Part shown: piece after piece, positions 1 through 14,000 of the stretch
Layout: each line of letters begins with the position of its first letter
Position numbering within the stretch: the first letter of the stretch is position 1
Notes under the pieces: model-generated
What the model was told of the DNA's origin: nothing
Database searches by the model: none
The model's input: the letters and a program-made list of their open reading frames with translations, nothing else
Source of the DNA: Edolisoma coerulescens
Lineage: Eukaryota; Chordata; Aves; Passeriformes; Campephagidae
DNA: 64,000 nucleotides
Assembly (NCBI GenBank): GCA_013397115.1
Contig: VWZW01005511.1
Span: 13,768-77,767, forward strand
Reading direction: 5' to 3'
Position numbers and translations under genes: made by a program

Positions 1-3000
1 CTTTTTCTGTGCCTCTCTACCAAGAAGTAGGGGAAACATAGAAATTGTTATTTTTTGAGACTGGAGTGAAAGAGAGACAAAATATCTTTCAGACGCCTGC
101 TTTTTCAATTGTTAGCAGCAGTTATTCTTAAACTTTAGGAAAAACTAATTTTATAAGGCTTAGGTCAAGTTTATGTTTTGTTTGCAATCTTGTGTTTAGT
201 TTTGACTCCTTCGCTTTCAACATACTATTAAAATTTAATGATCCAAGATACTAGACTTGCTCTCTTGGCATACAAATATGCTTATTATGAAGCCTCAGTG
301 TGGGAGATTAGTATTAAACTAACATGTGGAAGAATTTTATCTTTCATAAAAATAAGATTAAAATTAATATTAAAAATTGCGTTTTCATTGGAAAATCTTA
401 TATCTTCTCCTAAGATTAAAGCGAAATAGAAGTTGTTTATTCAGCTATCACAACTGAAATGGAACACTTTTTTATTAAGCTTTGTTACGTACTATGGTAT
501 GTTCATTTAACTGTCTGTTCAGTTGTGTTTTGTTTTGTTAGTAAGTCAGTTAAATTGGTGAAGGCAGTGGGCCATTCCCATACATTCTGTTTCCATGTCT
601 GTGTCTTCACAAATACTTCTAGCAAATATGAGGTAGTAGGCATCTACCCCAAATTCCCATTTTCTCTTTCTGCTTTATAGATTCTCTGCAGTATAGCTTT
701 GTTAGCAAAACCCCTAGTGTGGGTTATCACTGAGTGCCAAGAAAAGGATTATTCCTTCTGTAAGTGCAGGTTTTTCTCATACCTCCAAAAATGACACAAG
801 GTAGGACAGTAAGTTTGTTCTTGTTTGTCTTGTAGTGATGACAAAGATATTAGACAGGATCTTAACTTGCAAAATTTGACCAAGAAAGTTTTGTAATACC
901 ATAGACTGAGTTTTATTTTTGTATAGAGGTAAAATTAAAAGGAATAGGGAATGTTCCTTCTTTACTTCTGTGGGTAAGTATTTTTCAAGATTAACTGTAA
1001 TGATGGATTTTTAAAGTCTTAACGTATTGAGTTTCTATGTATCCTCAGAACTAGGCATAAATTATAGGTTTGTGCGTTTTGAATCATTAGTTGTCTTCAT
1101 TTGCGCTAACATTTCAGAATAGGTTATTGTTCAGAATTGCTACTGCTTTTGAAGACTTGGGAAACTGTATAGGCTCTGAATTGTGGTGAGACAGTTAAGA
1201 TGGGAATTAGAGTGTTATATGTGAAAATGCACTGAATGCATAATGACTAAAAATAGTGAAGAGAATTTTGTAAGGGGAAAGGAAGGTGGTAATATGTAGA
1301 ACTTTGGACGGATTGTCTTCTATTTCTTCCTTGCTCTACTAGCCAACCCCAGGCAAAATATTTTTGGGAATATGGAATAGGATAGTTAGGCTTTTTGAAG
1401 CACTGATTTCAAAATGAACCCAGAACATAACTAATATTCAATTATTTGACGTAGATTCTGTCATAAACTTGCAGCTGAAATTGTGCATTGGAAATGGAAG
1501 TCTGGGTCTTAAGCTGTATGATGCTCTCCCTTGATTTAGTAATTTGCTGTAAGTAATACAAAAAGAGATCAGAAACTTAAGGGACTTCAGTGATTTCTCC
1601 AGAAAAGGAGAGTGACATATATGTGAGTGTATCAATTTCTTACACACTATTTAAGCTGCTGTCTTCCTAAATGTGCTCATGTAAACAAAACAAATCTTAC
1701 CTTCTTTGTTGTAAGTCTTCAAAATTATCCTGAGGCTTTCCCCTTGCGCTGCTTTTGAAAGTGTTTAAATAGTTGCACATTTTGTTTTAGTTGTTGTTAG
1801 AGGATGTAAGTAAATTGGATGAGCCTGCCATCTCTTGACTGCTTTGTCAGAGTTCAAATAAGACTATTTTCAGGATGTGTGAGGCTGAAGTACAGAGACC
1901 TCTACTGTCACTTTAAAAATTTACTATCCCTTAAAAAATGTAAGGGTCTGCTAATGGGGCATGGCACTCTAGAGCAGCAGTTTTCCAAGCCAGGAGGATA
2001 TTTTTGGGTATCAAAAGTTATGAACTAGTAGTACAGGCTCTAAGTGGCTTTGATTCTTATGACTGAGTTTTAGGCATTCAAGTCACGTGGCCAAACATTC
2101 CCAACTCCTAATTAGGATTTGTCATAAAACATTTTATGCTTGCTGCTCTGTATATGCTACATCAAAACAATGTCATAATTTAAAGGTAAAACTATCATAA
2201 ACCAGTTCCATTAAACATAGCCACATTTTGTCACTTTAAATACACTGCTACTGGTATAGGAGTATAGAAAGTGTTCTTTATCATTGACTTATTGTTTTCT
2301 TAAGAGAAAACATTGCTTAAACTTTGGCATTGTATTTAAACTGACCAGTACAGGTGATTCTTTTGACATAGTTTAAAAGAATTACTATTAACAAGTCAAC
2401 AAAAATAAGCCCCTTCCAAACCAGTCAGTGGTTGTTTATGAATTGTTTAAAATTAATTTGATTAAACCAGTGGAAGTTCTATGAATAGCTGAAGCTGGTT
2501 TCTGTTTAACTCTGTGCTTGGTAACTCTGGAAGTTCTGGCATATTAAAATATATGTATAAATTGGCTATGACAGTTTTATTTCATTTTTGTAATTGGTTG
2601 CTTTACTTATAGCTTTTGAGAATTGGCTGTGTTGAGGATTCCTTTTATTTTTTCCAAAGACTTTTGTGGGGACAAGGGTTACCAGTATTCCGGTTTAATA
2701 ACTAGCTTTGTGAAGAAGCTTGCTCTGTTGAGGGTGAGATGTATTGTCTTATGAACTTGTGAGTATACAAGTGACACTGAGACTTGCCACGCTGACATCT
2801 GGAGTTATATTCATATGTTTATGCAGCACTGCTCTTCTGCTGGGCATACAGCTGGATGCTCTGTTTCAGAACTGTTGTGCAATGTTTGCTTAATTTCCTC
2901 CCTCTGTATGTGTGCATCTAGCATGAGTTGGCAGCTTTCCATCTGTTTGTAAAAAAATATTTTTTGTTACCTATATATGGTGGAAAATATCTGTCCTGCC

Positions 3001-6000
3001 TCATATGCTTAGAGCTTCTCTGGAGCTGATCTTTATTGGATATGTTGAAACGGGAAGGTGGAAATTCAAGTTGACAGGTTGTTTTTGTGTCCAATCTTCT
3101 CAAAACTTTCAAAACTGAAGAAGATACATTACCTGTATCAAGTAACTGCTTTTCATGTTTCAGTGCTCTCAATTTTCTACAGCTCCTTCAGACACTTAGA
3201 AATTGAAATTTATTGATAGATCGCTTTCAAAAATGTAACACTGTAATATTAATTGTATGAGTATTTTTGTATATTCAGGGCCCATTAAATTATTTTCTAT
3301 GTAGAAAGCATGAAAGACATACTATTTATTTCAAACAGCAACAAGGATTAACAGTTTAAAGAACATGACAACAGTGTTTGTCAGAGCATCTAAAATGAGT
3401 TTACATATCCCTGAATTTAGTATCTGACCAGTCAGATAGACCATAATAGAGCCATTTATTTGTACTGGGTAAATAGAAAGTGTAACAGAGTATAAACTTT
3501 TTACACTAATAGATGTTAATGTTGAACAGTTTTAATCCAAACGAGGCAGATCTTGCACTCAAACAATTTGATTTGAAACATAGCAAATAAATGCTGCTGC
3601 ACATTGCCTAGAAATTTCTGGCTATTTTACTAAATGCAGATTTTAAATTCAGAATTATTTTTATTGCAATAAACAAACTTATTCTTAAAAACTTGAAGTA
3701 TTTTAAGTAGTTCAGTGGAACAGAGTTTCTGTAATCTGTTTCCTGTTATGCACAAGTCATGGAAATGCTGATTTCCATGTTTGCTGACAGGGCTACTTTC
3801 ATTTCCATGAGGAAATCTTTGCAACTAGCTCTTGATGAAGGGAAATGGAAGAACTGTGTGCTCTTGCTTTCCATGACTTAATTTGTTTTGTGTACAAAGT
3901 TGGTCAGTAATGCTTCATTGTAGGCTTATTTAAGTGTTTACTTGTATTTGAAGTCTTGTTGTCTCTAATGGCTTGCTGTCAGGAGACATCTATGCTCTAG
4001 ATACACAAGAGCTTTCTTACAGTAGTATTGAACAGGAAATCTCAGAATGAACACCATCTTCTGAAGAGAGTTTTGTTAGCTCTGAGTAAGAAGGAGAAAA
4101 CTGGTAATGAACTTCAGAGTAATTAGATGGTGCCTATATGGAGAGGGGACCACTTACATTTTGCATTCTCATACACAGTTTTACGTTTGTTTCCTATTGA
4201 CTAATGACAGGATCACCCTCAACAGATGGTGGTTTACCTACAAATTGACATTCAGAATGGTCTTTCAAACTGATTTGGAAGTCTGTTACATAGAACCTGA
4301 TGTTATACATGACAACAGAGGGTCATCTTTCTCCACTATGCAACTTGTAGAAGAAGAATCTGCATCTGACTTCACTGTCTGTTATACCAGCAGATGCTTA
4401 TTGCTTATGAATGGGAGTGGAAGGTTTCATCAGTTCCCTCTACTATATGCTGCATTAATTTATTTTTAAGTAGGCGAGTAGTGGTCTTTCAGTGATCCCA
4501 GCTATTACTGTTGCCACTAAGAAGGAGCAAGTAAAAACACCCAATGAAGAAAAAGTGTCTAGACACACAATTTCCATGTACAGAATTCTATACAGTAGTG
4601 TGGGAAGGAGAAGTGTTGAGTTAAAAAAACAACCAAAACACAAACAATGTTGGTGGCATATGTGCATGTAAGAGGATAAATACTTGGCTTTTGTAAGTTG
4701 AACAACTTTTCCTCCTAGCCACCACATACATCTGTCTCTTTATCCTAAATACAGAGCCTTAACTCTGTTTGCTGCTCTTCATGAATGTAACTACTGAATG
4801 GAGACGTTGTGGAAGGGCTGTATAGCTTTTTCTAAAGCAGAAAAACATCTGCTCCCTGCATTGAGACACCATACTTAATTTGGTTTAGGTACACATATGT
4901 CTCCGAACAAGAGCAGAATCGTCTTCAGGTTAGTCATCAGAGCTGTCAGTCATGTGAAGAGTTTTGAAGTCTAGATGTTTGTGCTTTTAGATAGAACCTG
5001 GTATAGGTAATACAGGTTATACTTCACATTATATTTACAAGTGAAGACATGTCTTACAGTTGTGCGAGACTTAAACCACATAGGCCCTCAAATCTGTGAG
5101 CCTCCTTTCAACTTGCTGCTTTGTTTAAACTTTAATGTATTTTGCATGTAGGTTCTTAACCTCTGATAATTATTGGTAGTGTATAAGAGATGAGGCTTTC
5201 AGGAGACTTAATTGAGGAAAGTATCTGTTCTGTTTTTCTGTCAGGCTTTCTACTATTCATTGTGAAGTCAGGAAAAAGAGTAGGACTGCTTAGAAAACCT
5301 AATTCAAGTGGAAAAATTATTTCCTTTGCAGTAACCTTCAGTTACAGTTAGGGAACAAGATAATGATGGCAGTTGGTTGTTCAGGCTCACTCCATTCTCT
5401 AAAGATTTGCACGGTTACATTGCTGACACTTATCAGGAAGGCTGCAGCCAGAGGCTGGGTCGTGGCTGTGCTACCCTTCCTGCATTTCTAAACTGGCAGG
5501 AAATTTATGGAACTCCAGTGTAGAAAAGGCCCCATTGAAAGTTTCCATTATGAAACATTTAGAAACAGCTTATGTTCAGCACATTTTGATCAACACGTCG
5601 TTTTAGCTGGAAGAAACACCTTAGAGCAAAGAATGTTTCATAAAGGAGAATTTTAGTAGTTTTTCAGGAAGAAATGCCTAACACTTATTTGTAAATGTTT
5701 ATCTATAAATTTGGGTACAGTAACAACTTTGGAGTAGTTAAATAAGAATTATACTCTCTATTCTAATTGAAAATACTAGTGAAGTCTTAATTATAATACA
5801 GTGGCATTCAGGGTTTTTATTGAGTAACTACGTAAAGTTAGTAAGTTAGTGCACTAGTATTCAAAGTTGTTGTGGGCTTCAAACTACAAAGAAAAATGTT
5901 TAGATGGGGTGAAGGGGGAGAGAAACTATTTAGACTGGTACCTGAGTAGGACAACATTTAAATAAAGTTGCATTTTCTACTAATTGGTGCTCTTGTCCTT

Positions 6001-7988
6001 CTTTTACTTTTCAAGCTTGTAAAAGCCTTGCTCTGTGGAGAGTCCTTTTAGAATTTGCTGTATTTTCATGTGTTCAATTTTGTTCTGCTTGTACTTCTTA
6101 CAGACTATAATTGCACTTATACCAAACTAATCTGAATTTTGGTGCACTTTTTCAGGTTACAACTTACTGCAACCATGGAAACTATGATTTTATAGGTGGT
6201 TTTTTTCTCTTTGGTTTTGCTTTTCCCAATGCTTGGAAGAAGTAAAGCAAATAATCCTGGCTAGTAGTCTAAAAAATTGCCTTCAGTTATCTGTTATTTG
6301 TAAATTTATGTGTCTGTGTGTGGTGTCCTTTAAGGCAACTTGAAACTTAGTGGAAGTGGACTTAATACCTCGGCTGCTGTGAAGTTTTTCCATCCACCCA
6401 TGACTGCTTCTCCTTATTTAAGACGGCAGATCCTGGCATGCCTTCTCCTCCTAGCTCCCCCCTCTTCTGCTGAGCAATGCAGCTTGTTTGTGTCCTTGCA
6501 GTGATCTGGATCAGTGATCCTTGTTTTTATTTGCCAGCTTTGTTTTTCAGCTGTATAATTTTCCTGATAAGGTTTGCCTTATGGCTGCACAAAAAAGATT
6601 TTGCAGAACTGAACAGACAGAAATGTTTGGAAGGGTATATGACCAAATTCTCAGGCTTCTCTCACTGGTAGTATAGAGCTGCCTTTGTTAAAAGTCCGGG
6701 ATTTTAAGGATGTGAAAGTACTTGAATGCATCCGGAGGAGGACAACAAAGCTGGTGAGAGTGCTGGGAGATGTGTCCTGTGAGGAGCCACTGTGGACTTT
6801 GGGCTTGTCTAGTTTGGAGAAAAGGAGGCTGAGGAATGACCTCGTTGCTCTCTACAGCTTCCTGAGCAGGGGAAATTAGGAAGGTGATGCCCATCTCTTC
6901 TCCCTGGGAGCTAAGGGTAGGACATGGTTGAAAACTGTGCCAGGGAAGGTTCAGATTGGACACTAGGAAGAATTTCTTTACCCTGTGAGGGTGGTCAAAC
7001 ACTGGAATGGGCTTCCTGGAGATGGTGGTCAATGCCCTGAGCCTGTCAGTGTTTAAGAGGCCTTTGGACAATGCTGTTAACACCAGGATTTAACTTTTGG
7101 TCATCCCCAAAGTGCTCAATCAGTTGGGCTAAATGATCACTGTAGATCCCTTCCAGCTGAAATAGTCTATTCCATTCTGTCCTATCCCATCCTGTTTTTC
7201 TTTCCCTTCCACTGTGAACATGCATGCAGTTTTCCTGAGGGCACACTTTGCACCTTACATAGGAGCAGCATTATGGATCTGAAGCTTTTGTAAGGCAGAA
7301 GGGGAATGGATATTCTGACAGGAAAACTCTATTAGTAGCAGTGCTATTATGCTGTGCCTTGCCTTCCTTTCATTTCTGTTGTTGCTTTTTGCTGTCAGGA
7401 GGAAGTTCATCATGGTGCCAGAGGTCATAACCTGGCCAAGTTTATTAATCAGTGCTTAGAGCAATGTCTCAGTTTTAATAGTGAGGTATGCCTTACTCAC
7501 TGGAAAATGTTTTGAAACTAAACTTAAGAATAGACAAAGAGAAGCTACTAGTGAGAAAGAAAAGATCAGTGATTCTTTTTCTAACTAGTTTTACAAAAAG
7601 CAGAGGAAGAAGGACATCCAATAATCCCACTTATATTTTTGTTCATGGAAAATAATGAAAGATATGAGAGGATGAAGAGAGAGTACAGTATTTAGTATGT
7701 GTTTAATATGATGGGAAGTGAAAGAATACAAGACCCCTAGAAATCTACAACTGAAATATCTTTGACTATACCCTAGAAATATGAAATAGAAATGTAGTGG
7801 TAGCAGCTGAGATGATTTTAGTTTGGTTTACATATATGGAATTAATGGGAACTAACAGCAATTGGTAAAAAGAAAAAGCATTAGAAATGATTAACTTCCT
7901 GATGAAGTGATTAAAATGAAAAGCAGTTATTAAAATGCGTAGGTTCAGCATGTTGTGTTTCACAGTTCTACTTTCTGTTTATGTTTAG
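1..7988 (+). other. FCHO2: FCHO2 intron 1 (3' part)
   Basis: This is intronic sequence upstream of the first visible exon. I looked for the start exon, expected to encode a short peptide ending just before GEKN/GERN, and did not find it, so the promoter and start codon lie to the left. The only recognisable element is a CR1 fragment at about 6690-7195. Open frames here, such as the 120-codon one at 4107-4469, have no family resemblance and no splice context. Confidence 0.85.
6690..7195 (+). mobile_element. CR1 LINE fragment, 3' end, sense strand +
   Basis: The sequence follows the end of CR1 ORF2 and its 3' UTR. It has the degenerate coding stretch that in CR1 reads like LFSLEKRRLR (here SSLEKRRLRNDL, in a frame starting near 6780). 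Next comes the tail 'accctgtgagggtggtcaaacactggaatgg', shortened here as 'gtgagggtggtcaaacac', and a final 'gatcccttccagctgaaat' block. It is 5'-truncated and degraded, so it is an old insertion. It is too decayed to encode protein. Confidence 0.85.
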
Positions 7989-8080
7989 GGAGAAAGGAAC
8001 AATGGCTTTGATGTCCTCTATCACAATATGAAACACGGACATTTGTCAACAAAGGACTTGGCCGATTTTATTAGAGAAAG
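7989..8080 (+). CDS. FCHO2: FCHO2 exon 2: start of F-BAR domain
   Basis: The 92-nt exon lies between the acceptor ...atgtttag and the donor gtaagt. It encodes about residues 12-42 (assuming 11 residues upstream): GERNNGFDVLYHNMKHG, then a stretch ending ADFIRER. This is the first helix region of the F-BAR dimer. It starts at phase 0 and ends after two bases of an Arg codon. Differences from mammalian FCHO2 are conservative. Confidence 0.97.
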
Positions 8081-11000
8081 GTAAGTATTCATCCTATGTT
8101 TTTAATATAACATTTGTGGGTTTTATTTTTTGTCATTACATTTAACAGTAACATGCAAAATATGTAAACAAAATATATAAAACTCAATTATCATTTTAAT
8201 ATGTTTCTCACATTCTACAGGAATATCTCTACTTAGTCCATTCTCTTAGAACTGAATAGGAACTCTTAAGCATAAGTTAATAACAAGCTTCTAATTTTTC
8301 AGTTTTCATTTAAAAGGTGAGAGTAAAAAGCTAGAAGTGTCATATTAGGTGTCCCGCAGTTTATTTAAATTAATCCCAATTTTTCATTTTGTTTGGAAGA
8401 AAAATGATGATTTAAAGTTGCAAAAATTACCGGTCTTGCAAAGTTTTTACTAAAGATTTGGAATTCTAAATAATACTAAAGATTTTGGAATTGGCTATAC
8501 TACCAACTGCTAGTATAAACTTAAAAAAAATTATACTTTCAGAAGTTGAGACACTAGGTTTGTTAAAGAGAGTGATACATAGGGAGAAGAAAATAATATG
8601 TAGAAAATAACACAGGTTCTTCTATGTTGGATGGAAGGAACAGGACTGAAATCTGCAAATATGACAACTTCTGAAACAGGTGACCTAGTGCTGCATTTAG
8701 TTCTTTGTGAAAGAAGACTGCTGCTGCTACACTGAACATATGGATCTCCCTTCTGAACAAAATTAGCTGTATGTCTACTTCGGAATTTTATCTTTTCTTG
8801 GTTACTGACACTAGATAATACATTGAAAATAGTTGCAAGGTACTGACTAACGACCTGTTTCAATGCTGGCTTCTTGCAGTAGAAGGCATCGAAAAAACTG
8901 GAATTCTTCTTCAAAATTTAAGTTTTGGCCTCAAATAGATCTCAATTTTAAAAGTACTGTTAAATTTCCACAAAATATAACCACCACAAATCTGACAGAT
9001 ACTCCGTTGCACTAACATTTGCATAGTTTCAAAGTGAATTGGAGAAAATTACAAAAAAACTTTTCACTAAGTAGAAATGGGTGAGTTCCAGAGTCCACAT
9101 ATGATGGGCAGTCTGCTTTTGGAAAGACTGCACAACCTAAGGAATCTTCTGTTTTACGAATCCCCAAGTTCAGAGAATGTTATGAAACCGCAAAGGGTTC
9201 TAGTGAAATCCTGAGTTGGATTGAGCAGAGGGATATCACACTGTTCACATTTAGTATGAAATGCTTAATGCTTCACAAACTTGCACTTTTAATATTTGCC
9301 TTGTGTTATCTGTGTGAATTCCTGAATCTTTCCTTTGAAAGCTGCTTTAATTTTTGGAATCATTCAGTTTTTATAGCAGCACATCATGGACCTAAGCTGT
9401 ACCTTACTTGGACACATTTGAGTTTATTGGTTTTACATCCTTTGTGTTTAGATTTACCTCCATATTTAGATGAGAAACCATCTTACTCTCTCTGCTTCTT
9501 GTCTTCTTTATGTTGTATTCTTTGGGCATGCTCCATTTTATTCATATTGGTCCTAAGGTGAAAGGTCTTAAGTAAATGGGTAAAAAATAACTTGATGCTG
9601 TATCTGACTTGGTTTCTGTGTATATTATACTGACATAAATAGAACTTGACGGTTCTTTCTATTCAAAATCCATTGTAAAAGGAATACGGCATTCTGGGTT
9701 TTTTTCCATCTATAAGCTTCTGCAAATTAAACTTTAAATTATTTTTAAATAACTTTTAAATTATGTGCTTTTGCAGTCAATAAATAAAATCTTTGAGCCT
9801 TTTTCCACGTGTTAAAATGTTTCAGCTCAAGTTTCTGCCAATTATTTCTAGTGATTTATATAACATTTAAAGATTAATGACCATGTAGGAATATATTAGG
9901 ATCCACATGGATACTTTATCCTCAATGACAGGTTGAGAAATGTTTTTTTCTGTTCATGGATCATGATGTGCCAAAGAGATATGCAGCCATCTTACAGCAT
10001 TTTTTGTAAGATCTATGAAAAAAATTCCATTCTCATCAACTCACTAAGATAGAATCTGAGTGCTATATTGCAATTTACTCGACAAAGCTGCAGTTCCTTA
10101 GGAGTCAGTTGCCTGTGTCAATGATGTAGATCAGCTGCACTAAATTCAGTCCTTTCCAGTGACTTTCTCTTATCAAGATATTAAGCCTCCATTGTGTATT
10201 CTTCAGCCCTGTTTTTCTGCTGCATCTCAATAAGCTAGGCTGCAATTAACAAAAAGCAGTTGCGTAAAAAATAGATAGTTCTTTTCAAGTAAGGGATGAA
10301 TGATCAATCATAGCCAAAGGTAGTAGTAATTTGTGACATATAGTTTAGATTCAAAGAAATAGAGAGGAAAATAGAGAGACTTCAAATATTTGGTGTCCTT
10401 ACTTTAATAAAAATGTTTGAGAGTCCATATCCGTACAGTGAAGCCCTTTGCTGCTGTTGTGAAGTTACTATGGGATGTCATTCAACTTCCTGGGAAATAA
10501 AAATGATTCAGTAGAATACATTTTTTCATGTGGGTCAAATTCTTGGACTCAGGAAGAAATTGGATTGGGCAGTACTTGAGCAGTATTTTACAATGGTTCA
10601 GTTGTCTTGTCCATGATCTATTTTGCACATTTGTTTATTGCAAAGAGGTTAAGAGATGTTGCACACAGTTATCTGTTCTCTTCCTTCTTCTGCAGATTAT
10701 AGTCTGAATATTGTTTTATAGTACTGTTTTCTGCTGGAAAGATGTTAAGTGGATGAGCAATATTTATTAGGAGCCATCTAGATCTGGTGTTTTTATGCCT
10801 TGACTTTTGTGTACCTGATTTTCTGAACTCTTCCCTACGAAAACTAAATGTACATACATTTGAACTTCACATCTGTTCTTCCATTCCTTTTTACACATTG
10901 GCCTTCTTCTGTCCTTTTTTTTTTTTTTTTCAGAAGTGGATACATAAGGGAGTGAAAACTGAAAACTATTGAATAGGTAGAGACAGATCTGAGTTGGTGG

Positions 11001-14000
11001 TAATACTTTTAACAAGTTGCAGGACTTACCCATTCTAGGTAGAGCAGTCATCTGGTCAGTTGGGCTTGTTGGGGTCTGCAGACTAGCCAGAAAATATACT
11101 TTTTTGTGAAGTGATTTTGCATGGAAAGGAGAGATGGCTCAGTGCATTTGAATGTACATATTGCTTAGGGCACAAAGGACACATGCCTGTTTGAAGCCCA
11201 TCTTTGTTACTTGTGCTGTTCAGAATAGTGTTTTAGTTGTGTGTAGCCTAATTGGGGAAGAGTATTGTTTCCTTTTCTCCAGCCCTAGAAATGGTAATGA
11301 AAAAATGTGTAAGATATGAAATAACTTTTTAAATTATAGTTATCTTAAGCATCTAAAAAAAATTCTTTCAAAATTTCTGTAAGAGCATTCTGAGATTGTA
11401 AAGTTTTTTTCTCTGAGAAAAACAAGCGTTTGAAATGTATTAATTTGTAATAATATTTCTGTGCTGTATCTGCTGTTCCTGCTTGATATCCTAGAAGGAG
11501 GAGAAGTTTTTGTCCTTGTCTATGTTCAGTGAGTCAATACCAATACAATTTTCACTTTTTGAGTTTTGTTCTTGAATATTTGTTATTGGTCACATTCTAA
11601 AAGAACCGAGAGCCAGCTGGATCTGTTGTTCAGAAGTTTGTCATCTGAAGGAGTGAGTTTTCTGGCAGGCAGTCTGCTTTATGTTGGTAAATACTGAGTG
11701 GGACAGGTTATCTGTCAGCTGAAAGATTAGATACCAGTTCTTAGAATCATCAAATCATAGAATGGTTTGGGTTGGAAGGGATCTTAAAGATCATCTAGTT
11801 CCAACCCTCCCTGCTGTGGTCAGGGACGTCTTTCACTAGAGCAGATTGTTCAGTGCCCCATCCAACTTGGCCTTGAACAAAGGCCATGCTTTGTTGATAA
11901 AGCAGGTAAAAATTTTTGTTTTTTAAAGAAGTCAAAATAAGAAGGTTGAGCTGCCTGTATAGCTGTTTTTTCTTTAAATATGGGGAAGATTTTGTAGGAG
12001 AACTGTCATGTGTTTATGTTCATTTAAAATCTAAACTTTTTGTGTCTAAGAAATCACTCTACTTATTTAGGAAATAAATAGGTACAGGAATATGTTGGCT
12101 TTTCTCCAGGAGTCTTTCTAATGGTTTTCTGCACCAATTGCCTGTAAGCATCATAGAAAGAATCTTCTAGATCAGATAAAACTAGCAATGCATATGTTTC
12201 CATTTAACTTTTAAATGTTTGGCAGATCCCAAGCAAAGACACATGTTCAAATGGGTGAAAATTAATTTAATAAGAAAATCATAGTCTACTACCTGTACAA
12301 CAGAGTGCTCTGCAAAGTCAGTTGATAGGACAAATGTACTAACTGGTCATCTTTCGGTTCTTCGTGTTTTTAACTGATATATGTTAATGCTCTGTGGTGA
12401 ATTGCAGAGCTCCAGTTTTCTGGAGACAGTTCAGGGAAGTATGCTGTAAATTGGTTGAAAGAAAAGGGATGTGGATTTTGGTCAGAATTCTTGTGTTTAA
12501 AGAGGACAAATAAGGCACTGAGTTATAAAATCTGGAAAAATTTGATAGAAGATATGGATGATTAGTCAAAATATATTGTTCATCGTGGTAATTTAAAAAA
12601 ATCATTGTCTATGCTTGGTGCATATGTGCTTGCTGCTGTGCAGTGTGCAAGATTTCCAACTCTTGGAAATTTGAACTTTTTCTTATCACCAAAGATATGA
12701 TCATATGTGGAAGAAGGATAAAGTTAATTGACTTTTTAAATGGTGAATAACTTTGCACTAGGTGATATTTAAAATGAAATTTATTTGTTGCATGTTGTAG
12801 TTTAATCTCCTCCTCCAAATAGATTTCCAGCTAACTAACAGATAGTTATTTTGGAAGTTCAGTAGATTTTAATACATTCCCCTCTGTTTCAAGTGAATAT
12901 CCCTACTTTGTTTTCATATTTTCACAAGACAATTCTTTTTGCTTGGAAACTGTTGCTGTACAGGAGAAATAAAAACCTCTGTCTCAGGTTATAGTCATGG
13001 TATAACTTGAGAGAGGGATGAATTCTTCATCTGCCTTTTTTTTTCTCTCTTGTCCTGTGCAAAAGTATTACACAGCAGGAAAGAAATTGCTCCAAGCTTT
13101 TCAAGAAAAGACAATTACAGTATTTACTCAAATCTGGGATGCTTCTAAAGCTGACACTACATAATGAATATCGGTTTAGGGTGAAAAATTAAAATACTGT
13201 GTATCTTTCATAATAGGAGGGTGAGGAAGATTGATAGGGAAGGACTTGCAGGGAGTCACTGCTGTAATAGGTGATTCCATGGCAATTGCCCCTGCAGAGG
13301 CTCTGAGGGAAATCTGTGCTGACCCTTGGATTTTGCATCTCTAAAAGACAAGTGAAATTGTGTGTTTGAGTGAAGGAAAATATAAGAACACTTTGTGTAG
13401 GGAAGAAGTTTTCACAAATTGAGATAACCTTCCTTAAAAATGAATTTAAACAGTAGAACACAACACTTACCATTGCATATTATTTGAGTTTCCAAACTCA
13501 AATATCACTATGTGAAGAGCTTAAAGGAAAAAGCAGCCTACCCCCAGCACGAAGACTAAACAAGACCTCATTTTGTTTAATGTGCTTGTTCAGTACACAC
13601 TGTTTGTTTATTGTAAAGTTTTCATTACAAATACATTTTATTTTGTTGCTGTGTAACACTCTTCTGCTTAGACAGTGCTGGATAGATGATTGTTATGGCG
13701 CTTTGTTCTGTCTGTTACTAAGGAATGTTAATGGCAGTTGAGAACAGCAAATAGAAAGGAAGGAATTGTCTTTTTCAAGCCTTGAGTTCCTAGGTTTTAC
13801 TTGTTCTGTTCCCTGCAATGTTCTATCACAGGGTTCTTAGATTATTTTTTAAAATATACTAATGTGATTTTTCGTATAGCTTTTGAGAGATCATGTAAAT
13901 GGAGTAATTTTTAGCTCACATAAAAAGTCCTCTGTTTTGCACCTTTAGAATGCATATTCAGTCTTCATATCTTCAAAATTTTGATTATGCTTTTGACGGC

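Noticed and set aside
4107..4469. 120-codon open frame in intron 1
   Set aside because: No family resemblance, no splice sites in phase, and composition like the surrounding intron.
6688..7083. 131-codon antisense open frame
   Set aside because: Lies opposite the sense CR1 fragment at 6690-7195, with no independent support.
7405..7490. Possible exon 1 or an extra exon before exon 2
   Set aside because: The locally coding-like sequence meets an in-frame TAG and does not encode the expected N-terminal residues.
9256..9561. 101-codon Leu/Cys-rich open frame in intron 2
   Set aside because: Composition is that of T-rich intron; no recognisable protein and no phase-compatible splicing.
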